Virus record (IMG/VR): IMGVR_UViG_3300019742_000002
Coordinates: 27,724-91,723 of that record
DNA length: 64,000 bases
Strand: one strand, 5' to 3'
Origin: a virus
In this document: piece by piece, positions 16,524 through 24,686 of the stretch
Position numbering within the stretch: position 1 is the first letter of the stretch
How the letters are laid out: each line of letters begins with the position of its first letter
Made by a program: the position numbers and the translations under genes
The notes under the pieces: model-generated
The model's database searches: none
Told to the model about the DNA's origin: nothing
The model's input: only the letters and a program-made list of their open reading frames with translations

Positions 16524-16976
16524 TTATCTCCTTTTATTGTAATAATATTTCATCTTTGAGTTATATATTCTATCATTGGTTTCACTTATATGAGTTTCAC
16601 CATATCTACTTAAAAATTCACCAACAATCTCTAAAGTATCATCACTCCTATTCCCAAAAATTGACATAACTACTCCCAAAGCTTCACCCTCATTACTGAC
16701 ATAGGTATCAATATCTTTTGGTTCTATATAAACCCAACTATTACTTTCCAATTCATAAAGATTCATTAAGAAACTTGTACAACTTGCTACCTTAAGATTT
16801 TTAACCATTTTAACAAAGTTTTTAGACGCTTCCTCTCCAATTTCTTTGAGAATATTGTCATGAATATGGGTGAGTTTTTCGGAATCTAAGTCCGAGATTA
16901 TAGCTCCTCTTCCTGATGTATAACCGGGTCTTGAACTCATTGAATTTGGTAGAAATTTTTCTGAAATGTAACTCAT
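16524..16976 (-). CDS. hypothetical protein, 150 aa
   Basis: Unknown protein with a Ser/Gly/Arg-rich N-terminal segment (SMSSRPGYTSGRGA) followed by an alpha/beta domain ending in a basic tail (KMKYYYNKRR). It heads the cluster of small genes running left to 12594. No catalytic motif recognised. Confidence 0.6.
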   Translation of the reverse strand: MSYISEKFLPNSMSSRPGYTSGRGAIISDLDSEKLTHIHDNILKEIGEEASKNFVKMVKNLKVASCTSFLMNLYELESNSWVYIEPKDIDTYVSNEGEALGVVMSIFGNRSDDTLEIVGEFLSRYGETHISETNDRIYNSKMKYYYNKRR

Positions 16977-17050
16977 ATTTCATCCTTTTATTTTTTTGAA
17001 TAGTTTAAAATTTAATAGAACTACCTGATAATTTAGATTGGGATATAACT

Positions 17051-17272
17051 CTATATACCCTCTTCATCTTTATAAACAGATATTCCCTTAGTATTGTCAA
17101 ATACATAAGTTGAATTAGAACTAAAATCATTTAATATACCATCTTTAGAATCCAAAATAAAATCATAATACTTCATTTTGGATTCCATCTCTTTTTTAAA
17201 TGAATTAAGTGATAAGCCTATTGAAAATAAAATAAAAATTATCACCAAATATATAATTATTTCAAGTATCAT
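17051..17272 (-). CDS. N-terminally anchored membrane protein, 73 aa
   Basis: One hydrophobic helix at residues 2-22 (LEIIIYLVIIFILFSIGLSL) then a charged cytoplasmic or periplasmic tail. It starts at the base after the 92-aa gene's stop. Function unknown. Confidence 0.6.
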   Translation of the reverse strand: MILEIIIYLVIIFILFSIGLSLNSFKKEMESKMKYYDFILDSKDGILNDFSSNSTYVFDNTKGISVYKDEEGI

Positions 17273-17551
17273 CTATTTTCTCCAAGTTTTTATTGTTAAT
17301 GATTTAAATAAATTAACCAAACTATCTCTATCTTTCCTATACCACTCTCTATTTGCATAAGATTCATCCAATTCATCAAAAAGATTTTTACCTGACATCT
17401 CCATACCTATAAATGCACCAGTAATTATATTGTATAAATCACAATACTCCTTTTTATCTACTTCTACTTCTTGTACTTCACATAATAACTCGTCAAGCTG
17501 ATTGAGTGTTAATAACTCTTCATTCATATATACTTGATAATATATAGCCAT
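17273..17551 (-). CDS. hypothetical protein, 92 aa
   Basis: Acidic helical protein (LDELLCEVQEVEVDKKEYCD near the start). The repeated Glu-x-x-Asp helices faintly recall MazG-type all-alpha pyrophosphatases, but the paired E-x-x-E/D motif is not clear, so no function is assigned. A promoter box is directly upstream. Confidence 0.6.
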   Translation of the reverse strand: MAIYYQVYMNEELLTLNQLDELLCEVQEVEVDKKEYCDLYNIITGAFIGMEMSGKNLFDELDESYANREWYRKDRDSLVNLFKSLTIKTWRK

Positions 17552-17578
17552 TTTATATCCTTTAATTTAATATCTCTA

Positions 17579-17600
17579 ATTATAGCCAAGTAAACTTAAA
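17579..17600 (-). promoter_or_regulatory. TTTAAGTTTA / TATAAT promoter
   Basis: Minus-strand TTTAAGTTTACTTGGC directly followed by TATAAT, about 30 bp upstream of the 92-aa gene; the clearest example of the leftward promoter family. Confidence 0.7.
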
Positions 17601-17611
17601 CTTTTATTAAG

Positions 17612-18313
17612 TTATTTAATATAAGCTATCAATCTATACTCTGATTTATCAGTTTTAGGTGTAATTGACCAAATCTCATCATCTTTCATTCTAGTTAAAT
17701 CATCCGAAATAATTGTAGATGTAATATTATCATAAAGAACTACCGAAATTCTTTTATCGTCTATCATATATTTCCACTCTTGATTGGAATTAATAAAATT
17801 CTTCCAAAGTTTTATAGCGTTTATGTGTTGAACTGAATCGGACATAATTATATCTCCATCAAACATCATAGACTTATATATAGCAGTAGCCATTCTTTTA
17901 CCTCTATGAGATGTATGAGTATCAATAGCTTTTACCTCTTTCACTTCACCAAATTTTTTATTTTTTACTACCTTGAAGTTCATATAACTATATATTTTAA
18001 ACAATCCCTCATTACAAACTCCTAACATAGTTCTTGAAATGTTATTTGTTAATATAACATAATTCTTAAGGTTTTTACCACCTTTATTATATATAGCATC
18101 AAAATTTCTAATATAGGATTGTGAATAATAATCTATATAATCATCAATCCCTTGTAGTTTCATTAAAGTTTCTTGTCCAAATTGACAATCCTCATACTCA
18201 GCAACAGGATTTTCATTAACATATTCAGAAAATGTTTTGAAATGATACCTATCATCCTTATAATTGTTTATATATTTTACAACAAACTCTCTAAAATCCA
18301 TTATATCTTTCAT
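17612..18313 (-). CDS. GNAT-type acetyltransferase candidate
   Basis: The central segment HTSHRGKRMATAIYKSMMFD (residues ~132-151) resembles the acetyl-CoA-binding loop and helix of GNAT enzymes (R-G-x-G/R-x-A then helix). The following ISMSDSVQHINAIKLWKNF matches the C-terminal N-A-x-x-L-W-x-x-F pattern. Length (233 aa) fits one GNAT domain with an extra N-terminal region. The acceptor substrate is unknown. It has its own promoter box (18332-18353). Confidence 0.6.
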   Translation of the reverse strand: MKDIMDFREFVVKYINNYKDDRYHFKTFSEYVNENPVAEYEDCQFGQETLMKLQGIDDYIDYYSQSYIRNFDAIYNKGGKNLKNYVILTNNISRTMLGVCNEGLFKIYSYMNFKVVKNKKFGEVKEVKAIDTHTSHRGKRMATAIYKSMMFDGDIIMSDSVQHINAIKLWKNFINSNQEWKYMIDDKRISVVLYDNITSTIISDDLTRMKDDEIWSITPKTDKSEYRLIAYIK

Positions 18314-18331
18314 CTGATTCTCCTTTTATTT

Positions 18332-18353
18332 ATTATATCCAATTTAACTTAAA
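18332..18353 (-). promoter_or_regulatory. TTTAAGTTAA / TATAAT promoter
   Basis: Minus-strand TTTAAGTTAAATTGGA then TATAAT upstream of the acetyltransferase-like gene; it overlaps the end of the 57-aa gene. Confidence 0.65.
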
Positions 18354-18517
18354 CTATCATAAGATAAATCTTTTAATTTCAAATCATCTATATATTTCAA
18401 TAATTCTATAAATTGATTATAAGTTATCCTATCATTTTTAATCCATTGAAATAAAACATTATATCTTTGTGTACTATTATATAAAGTTTCCTTTAGGTTT
18501 TTGATATTTTTATTCAT
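18344..18517 (-). CDS. small hypothetical protein, 57 aa
   Basis: A 57-residue charged helical frame (MNKNIKNLKETLYNSTQRYN and onward) with AAAAGGAT upstream of its ATG. It occupies the otherwise empty interval between the acetyltransferase-like gene and the polymerase-like gene. Function unknown. Confidence 0.5.
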   Translation of the reverse strand: MNKNIKNLKETLYNSTQRYNVLFQWIKNDRITYNQFIELLKYIDDLKLKDLSYDSLS

Positions 18518-18664
18518 ATAGTATCCTTTTTTTATTTATTGTATCTAAAAATATATTAATATAACCTTAAATCTTAGTAGTTTTAAAATTTGGCACAACT
18601 ATCCCCTTTGATATTTAAGAATACATACTTTTATATGATAATTAGGTGTTAAATTTAACCTTTG

Positions 18665-20458
18665 CTATAGAAGAGCTACCTTGGTGTATATAAATCTATC
18701 AAGAGTCATAAAACCTTTGAGTAACTGTAAACTATAGATAGTATTTGTTATTAGTTTGATAAAGAGCATCTTTCTAATATTGTTCTTAAATCTTTTAACC
18801 CCTATCTTAATACCCTTTTTAATAGAGTGAATTAATTTAGCTCTTTTTCTTCTTTTAATAAACTCTTTTCTCTTTTTTTCTGATTCAAAATATTTAATAT
18901 AACTTCTAGTTTCAGAAAAATCTATTATTTGATTGTTTAATTTCAACATCTTTTGAATTTCTTTAATATCAGTTAATTCAAGTTTAGAAATTTCATTAAT
19001 AGGAATAAGAAGTCCATCATGTACATTTACTATATGTTCAATTTTAATTTTTTTAGTACCTAGGTATGCTTTAAGAGAATTCATAATTTTAGTTTCTTCT
19101 AACATAAACATTCTTGAAATATTTTCATATCCTAAATTTCTAGCTATAATATCTAATTCTTTCATTTCTGAATTAAAATCTTTATAAAAAGTTGAAAGTT
19201 TAAGTGCATCATGTACAGTTTTATCATCTTTTGTATTTCTATTAAAAGGAGTTAAATGTCTTCCAAATATAGCACTAAGATACTCCATTTTAAACATAGA
19301 CCTAAATTCAATCTTTTTGTTAGCTCCTTGTTTACCTCTAATATTATCAATTGTATCTACATTGGACTCAATAATCTTTTTTCTATTTTTTATATATTCA
19401 ATAAGACAAGGATAGTTAATAGGGTCTATATTATGGTTCTCAAAACAATTCTTTATTAATCTTGGTGCGGCATTTTCTAAATCAAATTCAATATAATCTC
19501 TAAATAATCCATTTCTTATTTTTTTAGGAATCTGATTTAAAATATCAAAAATTCTACCAGAAGATGTAAATGTTCTATTAAAATAAATATGTTCATCTAC
19601 TATATTTTTTCTTATTAATTTCATAGAATTAATATATCTTCTTCTTTGAGCTGGGTATCTCATATATCCTATATCATTATCTAATTCATCGAGAATCTCT
19701 AAGTAATTATTGGGTAATTTAAATTTTATAATATCTTTGTAATTTTCCTTAGGAACTTCTCTTGGAATATTTTTAGATTTAGATGTAGTTACATCATCAG
19801 AGAGTCTCATTATAACCATATCAATAGGTTTTAGAGGTTTTTGTTTAGAGGCTATATCATAAAACTCCTGATATTTGGCTAGAGAAATAGTACCATTTAG
19901 AACTTTTTTAAGAATAGTATCTACTTTTTGGACTTTTGAATATACTTGGTTACTGTTGTCATAAGGATTGTTTAAAAATTCATAAGAAGAACAACCTGAA
20001 CCATCAAAAGAATTACCTCTTCTTGTTTGATTAAGATAAAGGTTATAGAAATCTCTATATGATACAAAAGAAGATAGGGATTTTTTAAGGTAGGTATTAC
20101 TAAGAGCAAGGTCACCTGTTAATTCATGAACTGAATGAGCAGAAGAAAGTAGTTTAGAAATAGATTTTAGAACATTGATTGATAGGTTATATTTAATATA
20201 TTTTTTTGCACTTTTAAATTGAATCATATCTTGAACAATACTAGGATGTGGAACTATAGAGTAACTTCTTTTTTGTTTTTCTATATTAGTAAAGGTTTTA
20301 TCTGATTTAATTGCAGTATGAACTTGAATAATAGCCTCTTTTGGATTAAGGATATTTTTAATGTAGTAATAATCCTTGTGGATTGTAAGATATGTTAGGT
20401 CATAATTAAATGGATTGGTAAGTATATAATCTTTGAGGTTTTCTTTTTTAATTTTCAT
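18665..20458 (-). CDS. palm-domain nucleotide polymerase-like protein (family A-like)
   Basis: No close family was recognised, but three polymerase-like blocks occur in the right order. TSSGRIFD (residues 299-305) and IPKKIRNGLF precede IEFDLENAAPRL, where Asp326 would be motif A. KIEFRSMFKMEYLSAIFG (382-399) has the Lys and Gly spacing of motif B. NVHDGLLIP (His480-Asp481) matches the His-Asp of motif C in family A and T7-like enzymes. There is no visible exonuclease domain. The C-terminus is basic (EFIKRRKRAK) with a hydrophobic end. The expected role is template-directed nucleotide polymerisation; whether DNA or RNA is made is unknown. It is expressed from a TATAAATA promoter through a leader containing a long pseudoknot (20494-20566). 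Confidence 0.5.
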   Translation of the reverse strand: MKIKKENLKDYILTNPFNYDLTYLTIHKDYYYIKNILNPKEAIIQVHTAIKSDKTFTNIEKQKRSYSIVPHPSIVQDMIQFKSAKKYIKYNLSINVLKSISKLLSSAHSVHELTGDLALSNTYLKKSLSSFVSYRDFYNLYLNQTRRGNSFDGSGCSSYEFLNNPYDNSNQVYSKVQKVDTILKKVLNGTISLAKYQEFYDIASKQKPLKPIDMVIMRLSDDVTTSKSKNIPREVPKENYKDIIKFKLPNNYLEILDELDNDIGYMRYPAQRRRYINSMKLIRKNIVDEHIYFNRTFTSSGRIFDILNQIPKKIRNGLFRDYIEFDLENAAPRLIKNCFENHNIDPINYPCLIEYIKNRKKIIESNVDTIDNIRGKQGANKKIEFRSMFKMEYLSAIFGRHLTPFNRNTKDDKTVHDALKLSTFYKDFNSEMKELDIIARNLGYENISRMFMLEETKIMNSLKAYLGTKKIKIEHIVNVHDGLLIPINEISKLELTDIKEIQKMLKLNNQIIDFSETRSYIKYFESEKKRKEFIKRRKRAKLIHSIKKGIKIGVKRFKNNIRKMLFIKLITNTIYSLQLLKGFMTLDRFIYTKVALL

Positions 20459-20493
20459 CTAATTCTCCTTTTTTATTTAGTCAAAAGTAGAAT

Positions 20494-20566
20494 GCTGTCC
20501 TACTTCTTAAGAGAGTTCATATCAAGTGGTAGGACAGCAAAAGCACCTGTATATGAACTCTCTTAA
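20494..20566 (-). ncRNA. H-type pseudoknot in the leader of the polymerase-like gene
   Basis: GCTGTCCTAC (20494-20503) pairs perfectly with GTAGGACAGC (20529-20538). TTAAGAGAGTTCATAT (20507-20522) pairs perfectly with ATATGAACTCTCTTAA (20551-20566). The two stems of 10 and 16 bp interleave in the order a-b-a'-b', which is a pseudoknot, not two hairpins. On the minus strand the structure starts about 10 bases after TATAAATA and ends about 35 bases before the ATG at 20458. It is probably a regulatory leader or binding site for the encoded protein. Confidence 0.75.
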
Positions 20567-20577
20567 AGACTTTATGT

Positions 20578-20585
20578 TATTTATA
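20578..20585 (-). promoter_or_regulatory. T4-type late promoter TATAAATA
   Basis: Minus-strand TATAAATA. With the usual spacing, transcription would begin near 20572, just before the pseudoknot in front of the polymerase-like gene. Confidence 0.7.
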
Positions 20586-20596
20586 TATTTATTTCT

Positions 20597-20635
20597 AGTA
20601 AGATATTGGTTTATCTATATTACCAATATCTTACT
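20597..20635 (-). terminator. strong stem-loop (14-bp perfect stem)
   Basis: AGTAAGATATTGGT and ACCAATATCTTACT pair perfectly around an 11-base loop. It lies between the end of the 166-aa gene and the late promoter of the polymerase-like gene and probably stops readthrough. Confidence 0.6.
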
Positions 20636-20671
20636 ATTCTTATTCTCTATACCTTAGCAGAGAATAAGAAT
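20636..20671 (-). terminator. stem-loop overlapping the gene end (13-bp perfect stem)
   Basis: ATTCTTATTCTCT and AGAGAATAAGAAT pair perfectly around 10 bases, overlapping the stop of the 166-aa gene. With the next hairpin it forms a double terminator or RNA-stability element. Confidence 0.55.
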
Positions 20672-21147
20672 ACCATTTCGTCGCTGTTTTTTTTATAACT
20701 GTCAAAATTTGAGTTATTAAATATACTAGAACTACTAACATCTTTAAAAACTTGCTCCATTTCATCTTTAGAGATACTTTTAGTTGATATAGATATATGG
20801 AAATATATCTTTCCATTTTTATAATCAACTAACTTCATATCAAATTTATGTATGTCCATTTTATTTAAAGTATTATTCAAGTATCTAATATCTTTATTTA
20901 TCTTTATGGTTTTATCAAACTCTATATCTTTTGTTGTTATTAAGTCTTTAGAGGTTACTTTATCTATATTACCGTTTTTAATATAGATAACTCTAGCTTC
21001 TGTTGGAGATACAAATTTATCAAAAAAACCTATTTGACCGTCTACAGTTATAAATTTATCGTATACCTCAAATTCATTAAAATTACCTTTACCCTCATTT
21101 AAGCTCATTTTCACAAACTCACTAAATCTCATATTTATTTTTTTCAC
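20647..21147 (-). CDS. hypothetical, possibly processed virion protein, 166 aa
   Basis: The start is GTG at 21147 with AAGGAG five bases before it. The N-terminus RFSEFVKMSLNEGKG has an amphipathic 'F-x-E-F' helix followed by L-N-E-G. This layout is common among T4-like head-associated proteins whose propeptide is cut by the prohead protease after (L/I)-x-E. The rest is beta-rich and unassigned. A double hairpin follows the gene. A virion role is inferred, not shown. Confidence 0.6.
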   Translation of the reverse strand: MKKINMRFSEFVKMSLNEGKGNFNEFEVYDKFITVDGQIGFFDKFVSPTEARVIYIKNGNIDKVTSKDLITTKDIEFDKTIKINKDIRYLNNTLNKMDIHKFDMKLVDYKNGKIYFHISISTKSISKDEMEQVFKDVSSSSIFNNSNFDSYKKNSDEMVFLFSAKV

Positions 21148-21255
21148 CTTAACTCCTTATTTTATATTATAGCCTAAATCTATTTAAAAATAAACTAATC
21201 CGATAAAAGATTTTGATTTAATATCAATCTCTTTTTATTATTTATAAAATTATTT

Positions 21256-21417
21256 TTAATCTAAAATATAAAAATTAGTCCATATTAACCAAGATTTAAG
21301 TTTTTGTTGTTTACAAGCATAACAATATACACCTAAACCTTTTGAAGGATTTGGTATAATTTGGTTACACATTAAACATTCATTAAAAGTATATCCGTAA
21401 AATATAGATTTACTCAT
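21256..21417 (-). CDS. small zinc-ribbon-like protein, 53 aa
   Basis: A 53-residue frame starting at an ATGA overlap with the upstream gene. CLMC (residues 15-18) and CYAC (32-35) give two Cys pairs separated by 13 residues, as in a zinc ribbon, and a hydrophobic/Trp C-terminus follows. Function unknown; it may bind DNA or protein. Confidence 0.6.
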   Translation of the reverse strand: MSKSIFYGYTFNECLMCNQIIPNPSKGLGVYCYACKQQKLKSWLIWTNFYILD

Positions 21418-21686
21418 TTTTTATCTTCTTTATCACAATGTATTTCTAATATGGTGTCTTTTACACAAGTTACAATATCATATAATTCATTTATAGTTGA
21501 TTTTTTAGCATCATACATAAAAATCAAGGTAAATGGAAATATTATTAGTGTAGATACCATCACTAGGAAGGCTTTTGCTGATGTAGGTAAATTAAATCCT
21601 CCACTTACAAAACTCATCATCAAATATAATAAGGTTGTCAATAATAACCAAATTATAACATTTAAAACCAATCTCTTTTTTATCAT
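21414..21686 (-). CDS. two-helix membrane protein, 90 aa
   Basis: Hydrophobic segments at about residues 8-28 and 38-58 are followed by a charged cytoplasmic tail (ILEIHCDKEDKK). A small inner-membrane protein of unknown function, coupled to the zinc-ribbon gene by a 4-bp overlap. Confidence 0.65.
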   Translation of the reverse strand: MIKKRLVLNVIIWLLLTTLLYLMMSFVSGGFNLPTSAKAFLVMVSTLIIFPFTLIFMYDAKKSTINELYDIVTCVKDTILEIHCDKEDKK

Positions 21687-21697
21687 TTTATTCTCCT

Positions 21698-22042
21698 CTA
21701 ATATTGAAAATCACAGTTAATATCATATAGATAATCATTAAAATCCACTTTATACATACAATTCTCAGCTAGATACTCCAACATATCTTTAAATTTAGGG
21801 TCAATTATATAGGAGTCCTTGGTATCATATCTTTGAGATACAATAGCTATATTAGTTTCATTATATGATATAACTGCTACAAAATCGTGACCTTCACCAA
21901 AATCAAAATTCTTTATATCGTTTTCTAATTCAGCTAATAATTCTTCTCTTGTGAATATATAGTCTTCATACATTAAACCTCTGATTGTATCATTTCTACC
22001 TTGAAGATGGTAAAAGGCTTTTTCTTTTATTTCGAGTTTCAT
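21698..22042 (-). CDS. hypothetical protein, 114 aa
   Basis: Unknown acidic alpha/beta protein. It starts shortly after a 49-aa gene and is part of the leftward run from the promoter at 22227. No motif recognised. Confidence 0.6.
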   Translation of the reverse strand: MKLEIKEKAFYHLQGRNDTIRGLMYEDYIFTREELLAELENDIKNFDFGEGHDFVAVISYNETNIAIVSQRYDTKDSYIIDPKFKDMLEYLAENCMYKVDFNDYLYDINCDFQY

Positions 22043-22057
22043 TTATTAGTCCTTATA

Positions 22058-22207
22058 TTATCTACTAAGATATTTTATTATGGATTTTTCACATTCTAAC
22101 TCATCTTGTATAATTTTTAGTGTTTCTTTTGCTTGTATTTCCAATTCTAATAATTTTAGAATTCTTTTCTCTTTACTTGTGATTACATCTTTAATTTTAT
22201 CAGTCAT
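22058..22207 (-). CDS. small coiled-coil protein, 49 aa
   Basis: A 49-residue frame (MTDKIKDVITSKEKRILKLL then LELEIQAKETLKII) that is almost entirely a heptad-like charged helix. It has AAAAGGAT upstream of the ATG and the promoter box directly before. Probably a small oligomerising protein; function unknown. Confidence 0.55.
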   Translation of the reverse strand: MTDKIKDVITSKEKRILKLLELEIQAKETLKIIQDELECEKSIIKYLSR

Positions 22208-22226
22208 AATTTAATCCTTTTAATTT

Positions 22227-22248
22227 ATTATATACTAACTAACTTAAA
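22227..22248 (-). promoter_or_regulatory. TTTAAGTTAG / TATAAT promoter
   Basis: Minus-strand TTTAAGTTAGTTAGTA followed by TATAAT, 20-40 bp before the 49-aa gene; it overlaps the tail of the HD/kinase gene region. Confidence 0.65.
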
Positions 22249-22254
22249 TTCTAC

Positions 22255-23364
22255 CTAAAACTCCCACAAAATCTCATCAAATTCATCATAACATGGCACA
22301 GTAAAACTTCTCATCATACCAAGATATACATTATCATGGATAAATTTACCTTTTCTTTCACTTGCTCTTTGTTTAATAATTTCCAAAGATGTACAAAATA
22401 TGATGGACTTTTTGTGATAGTCTTTAGGGATAGAGTGAAGCCATTTTCGTCTTGATTTAATACTAAGATTTGTCATATCAATAATAATATTTTCTCTATC
22501 TTTAACAGCCTTTTGGAACTTCTTTTGGACTAATTTATCAATCTCTTTGTGTAGGTCATTTTCGGTTAGATATTTCCAAGCTTGATTATAGTTCATATTA
22601 TCGTCTATTTTAGAAATATAATCCATCATAGTATTATCTCTACTAATTACAACCTCATCTTTAATATTGTTTTTTATGTATGTAGATTTACCTGATGAGG
22701 GTAATCCTGTCAATAAAGTTATATTTTTACTTTTATTAATAATAGGTTCATTTGAGGTGTATTTTAGAAAGGTATCTTCATTAAAAATATCTTTACCTAA
22801 TCTAAGAGTATCCTCTTTTTTTGAAAATTCATCACCAAATCTTCCTAAAGAATCATATTTAACTTGATTTACAAGTGTGTAGTAATCCTCTATATCTCTG
22901 AATTTAGAAACTAACTTTTCTGGTTTATATTCCATTCCATCTTTAATATGATTAAAAAGAGTTCCGTGTAATGAAATAGCATTAAGAATTTCTGACTTTT
23001 CTTCATCACTTAATTCAATTTCTTTTTGAAGATTATTAAGAATTTCTATAGCTAACCAAAAGGAGATTCCTTCGTGTCCTTTAAAAAATGTGCGTTGTTT
23101 CTCATTATCAATTTCTAAAGATTTTGGTTTTCCTATATCGTGGAGTAAAGCCACAATTTTGTTAATTTTAGTAGCATTATATAGTTCAGCTACTTTACAA
23201 ACCATCATTAAATGTGTCCATATTTGTCCTTCTATATGATATGGGTTAATACTATCTTTGTAATGATGGGTACAACTTTCCATATCTTTTGTTAGCTTGG
23301 GTTGAGTTACTTGAAACCATTTTATTAGTTCGTTCATAGTTGGGTTTTGTTTATTTTTGAACAT
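22255..23364 (-). CDS. HD phosphohydrolase fused to polynucleotide kinase-like domain
   Basis: The N-terminal half carries an HD domain: HLMMVCKVAE and ALLHDIGKPKS (His-Asp near residue 72) plus the later His in ISLHGTLFNH. The C-terminal half (from ~210) is a P-loop kinase with LLTGLPSSGKSTYIKNN, IIDMTNLS as the Walker B-like strand, and the Arg-rich lid QRASERKGKFI. This pairing matches RNA end-healing enzymes, in which an HD or HAD domain removes 3' or cyclic phosphates and the kinase phosphorylates 5' OH. T4 PseT does the same with a different phosphatase. The likely role is repair of RNA or tRNA cut by host nucleases. No RNA ligase is seen in the window. Confidence 0.75.
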   Translation of the reverse strand: MFKNKQNPTMNELIKWFQVTQPKLTKDMESCTHHYKDSINPYHIEGQIWTHLMMVCKVAELYNATKINKIVALLHDIGKPKSLEIDNEKQRTFFKGHEGISFWLAIEILNNLQKEIELSDEEKSEILNAISLHGTLFNHIKDGMEYKPEKLVSKFRDIEDYYTLVNQVKYDSLGRFGDEFSKKEDTLRLGKDIFNEDTFLKYTSNEPIINKSKNITLLTGLPSSGKSTYIKNNIKDEVVISRDNTMMDYISKIDDNMNYNQAWKYLTENDLHKEIDKLVQKKFQKAVKDRENIIIDMTNLSIKSRRKWLHSIPKDYHKKSIIFCTSLEIIKQRASERKGKFIHDNVYLGMMRSFTVPCYDEFDEILWEF

Positions 23365-23788
23365 TTGTTTCCTTTACAAACCCATAAGCCATACAACCAA
23401 ATCTAACATCTAAATCAATATCATCAATACCTTTAATACTCACCTTACCTGATATTGATGTCAATTTAGTTCCATTTGGTATAAAATTATATAAACTAAG
23501 AGGAATCACAACAAGTCTATTATCCCAATTACCAAATCCTAATTCATAAAGTTCTTCTTTTGAATATATAGAAAAATCAATTCCTTTAACTTGATTAGGT
23601 ATATTATTCATAGCTAATTTAAGCTCTTTTACACAAAAATCAGAACTCCAATTATATGCACAAATCTGTGCAGAAGTTCTTGATAAACTATCATTGTGTA
23701 ACCTAATAATATCTTTTATGGAAACCCTTTCAATTACAATATCGTATCCACTTTTAAACTCTCTTGTGTATATTTTTTTATTAATCAT
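23351..23788 (-). CDS. hypothetical protein, 145 aa
   Basis: Unknown protein that overlaps the HD/kinase gene by 14 bp, so the two are co-translated and may work together. It has a beta-rich C-terminal half (LTSISGKVSIKGIDDIDLDV) and a helix with RLHNDSLSRTSAQI near the N-terminus. No family recognised. Confidence 0.65.
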   Translation of the reverse strand: MINKKIYTREFKSGYDIVIERVSIKDIIRLHNDSLSRTSAQICAYNWSSDFCVKELKLAMNNIPNQVKGIDFSIYSKEELYELGFGNWDNRLVVIPLSLYNFIPNGTKLTSISGKVSIKGIDDIDLDVRFGCMAYGFVKETNVQK

Positions 23789-23862
23789 CTTTATACCTTT
23801 TATTTTTATTAATTATATCAAAATCAAACTTTAATAAAGCTTAATCAAAATCTTCACAAAAA

Positions 23863-24078
23863 CTACTTTATGAGTTTTGTCCTGTTTATATCTTTTGCTA
23901 CTCTTGGTTTACATTTAATAGCAACTATAGTATTAGGGTCTATAAAATATCTCACAAGAGCTACATGGTCTAAATCATATCTATCACATTCGTCAATAGC
24001 ATCTCTAATCTCTTTTGGTGATACAGCATAATCACACCCATTTAGTATTAATATAGCAATTAGTATTATTGTTTTCAT
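23863..24078 (-). CDS. small lipoprotein, 71 aa
   Basis: MKTIILIAILILNGC is a short signal peptide with a lipobox (ILNGC), giving a lipid-anchored mature protein from Cys15. It resembles the lipoprotein at 2281-2475 in layout (short hydrophobic leader, then Cys-Asp). Possible superinfection-exclusion role, unproven. Confidence 0.6.
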   Translation of the reverse strand: MKTIILIAILILNGCDYAVSPKEIRDAIDECDRYDLDHVALVRYFIDPNTIVAIKCKPRVAKDINRTKLIK

Positions 24079-24100
24079 TTATTTAGTCATTTTTTTATTT

Positions 24101-24123
24101 ATTATATCCAAACTAAACTTCAG
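24101..24123 (-). promoter_or_regulatory. GAAGTTTA / TATAAT promoter
   Basis: Minus-strand GAAGTTTAGTTTGGA then TATAAT, just upstream of the small lipoprotein gene. Confidence 0.55.
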
Positions 24124-24143
24124 TATAGTTTAATTGAAAGCTA

Positions 24144-24338
24144 TTATATCAAAGATTTCTCTTCTTTAATATATTTTATCTCATTTTCAATATACTTTAC
24201 CTCTAAATCAGTTAAAATATTTTCGTATTCTACTAATAAACCTATCAAAGATTTCTCTTTATCTACAAGTAGTTGAAGTTTTCCTCTCTTCATGGTATCA
24301 TTAAAACCTTCTATTTTGCTTTTTAAAGATGTTCTCAT
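24144..24338 (-). CDS. coiled-coil protein, 64 aa
   Basis: Charged, almost wholly helical protein (LEVKYIENEIKYIKEEKSLI at the C-terminus). Its own promoter box lies upstream. Function unknown. Confidence 0.55.
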   Translation of the reverse strand: MRTSLKSKIEGFNDTMKRGKLQLLVDKEKSLIGLLVEYENILTDLEVKYIENEIKYIKEEKSLI

Positions 24339-24366
24339 TTTAAATCCTTTTCTTTTTAATTTATTT

Positions 24367-24389
24367 ATTATACCCTCTTTAGACTTTAA
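24367..24389 (-). promoter_or_regulatory. TTAAAGTCTA / TATAAT promoter
   Basis: Minus-strand TTAAAGTCTAAAGAGGG then TATAAT, upstream of the 64-aa coiled-coil gene. A diverged member of the family. Confidence 0.45.
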
Positions 24390-24413
24390 TATAACTTAAA
24401 CTATAAACTATAA

Positions 24414-24677
24414 CTATTTCACTAAAATCATCTCACCATTTTCAACATTATTATCATATATAGTAGTAAATCTATATCCACCTATATTAACATTAAATCT
24501 ACTAATCTTTTCAAAAGGTTTTATATATGATGTACTATTACCGTATTCTTTGAATTGAATATTATAACTAATAATCAAATAAAAGATTTTTGTATTGGCT
24601 AAGATATATTTAAAATCTTCTATACTTGTGTCTATGTTTAAACTTATTTGTCTTATGGCTTCATAATTAAGAGTCAT
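24414..24677 (-). CDS. hypothetical protein, 87 aa
   Basis: Unknown small protein, 9 bp downstream of the TelA-like gene and likely on the same transcript. Tyr/Ile-rich beta pattern in the C-terminal half. No motif recognised. Confidence 0.6.
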   Translation of the reverse strand: MTLNYEAIRQISLNIDTSIEDFKYILANTKIFYLIISYNIQFKEYGNSTSYIKPFEKISRFNVNIGGYRFTTIYDNNVENGEMILVK

Positions 24678-24686
24678 CCAACATCC

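Noticed and set aside
20640-20828. Small 62-aa leftward frame inside the 166-aa gene
   Set aside because: It lies wholly within the better supported gene in another frame and has no ribosome-binding site.
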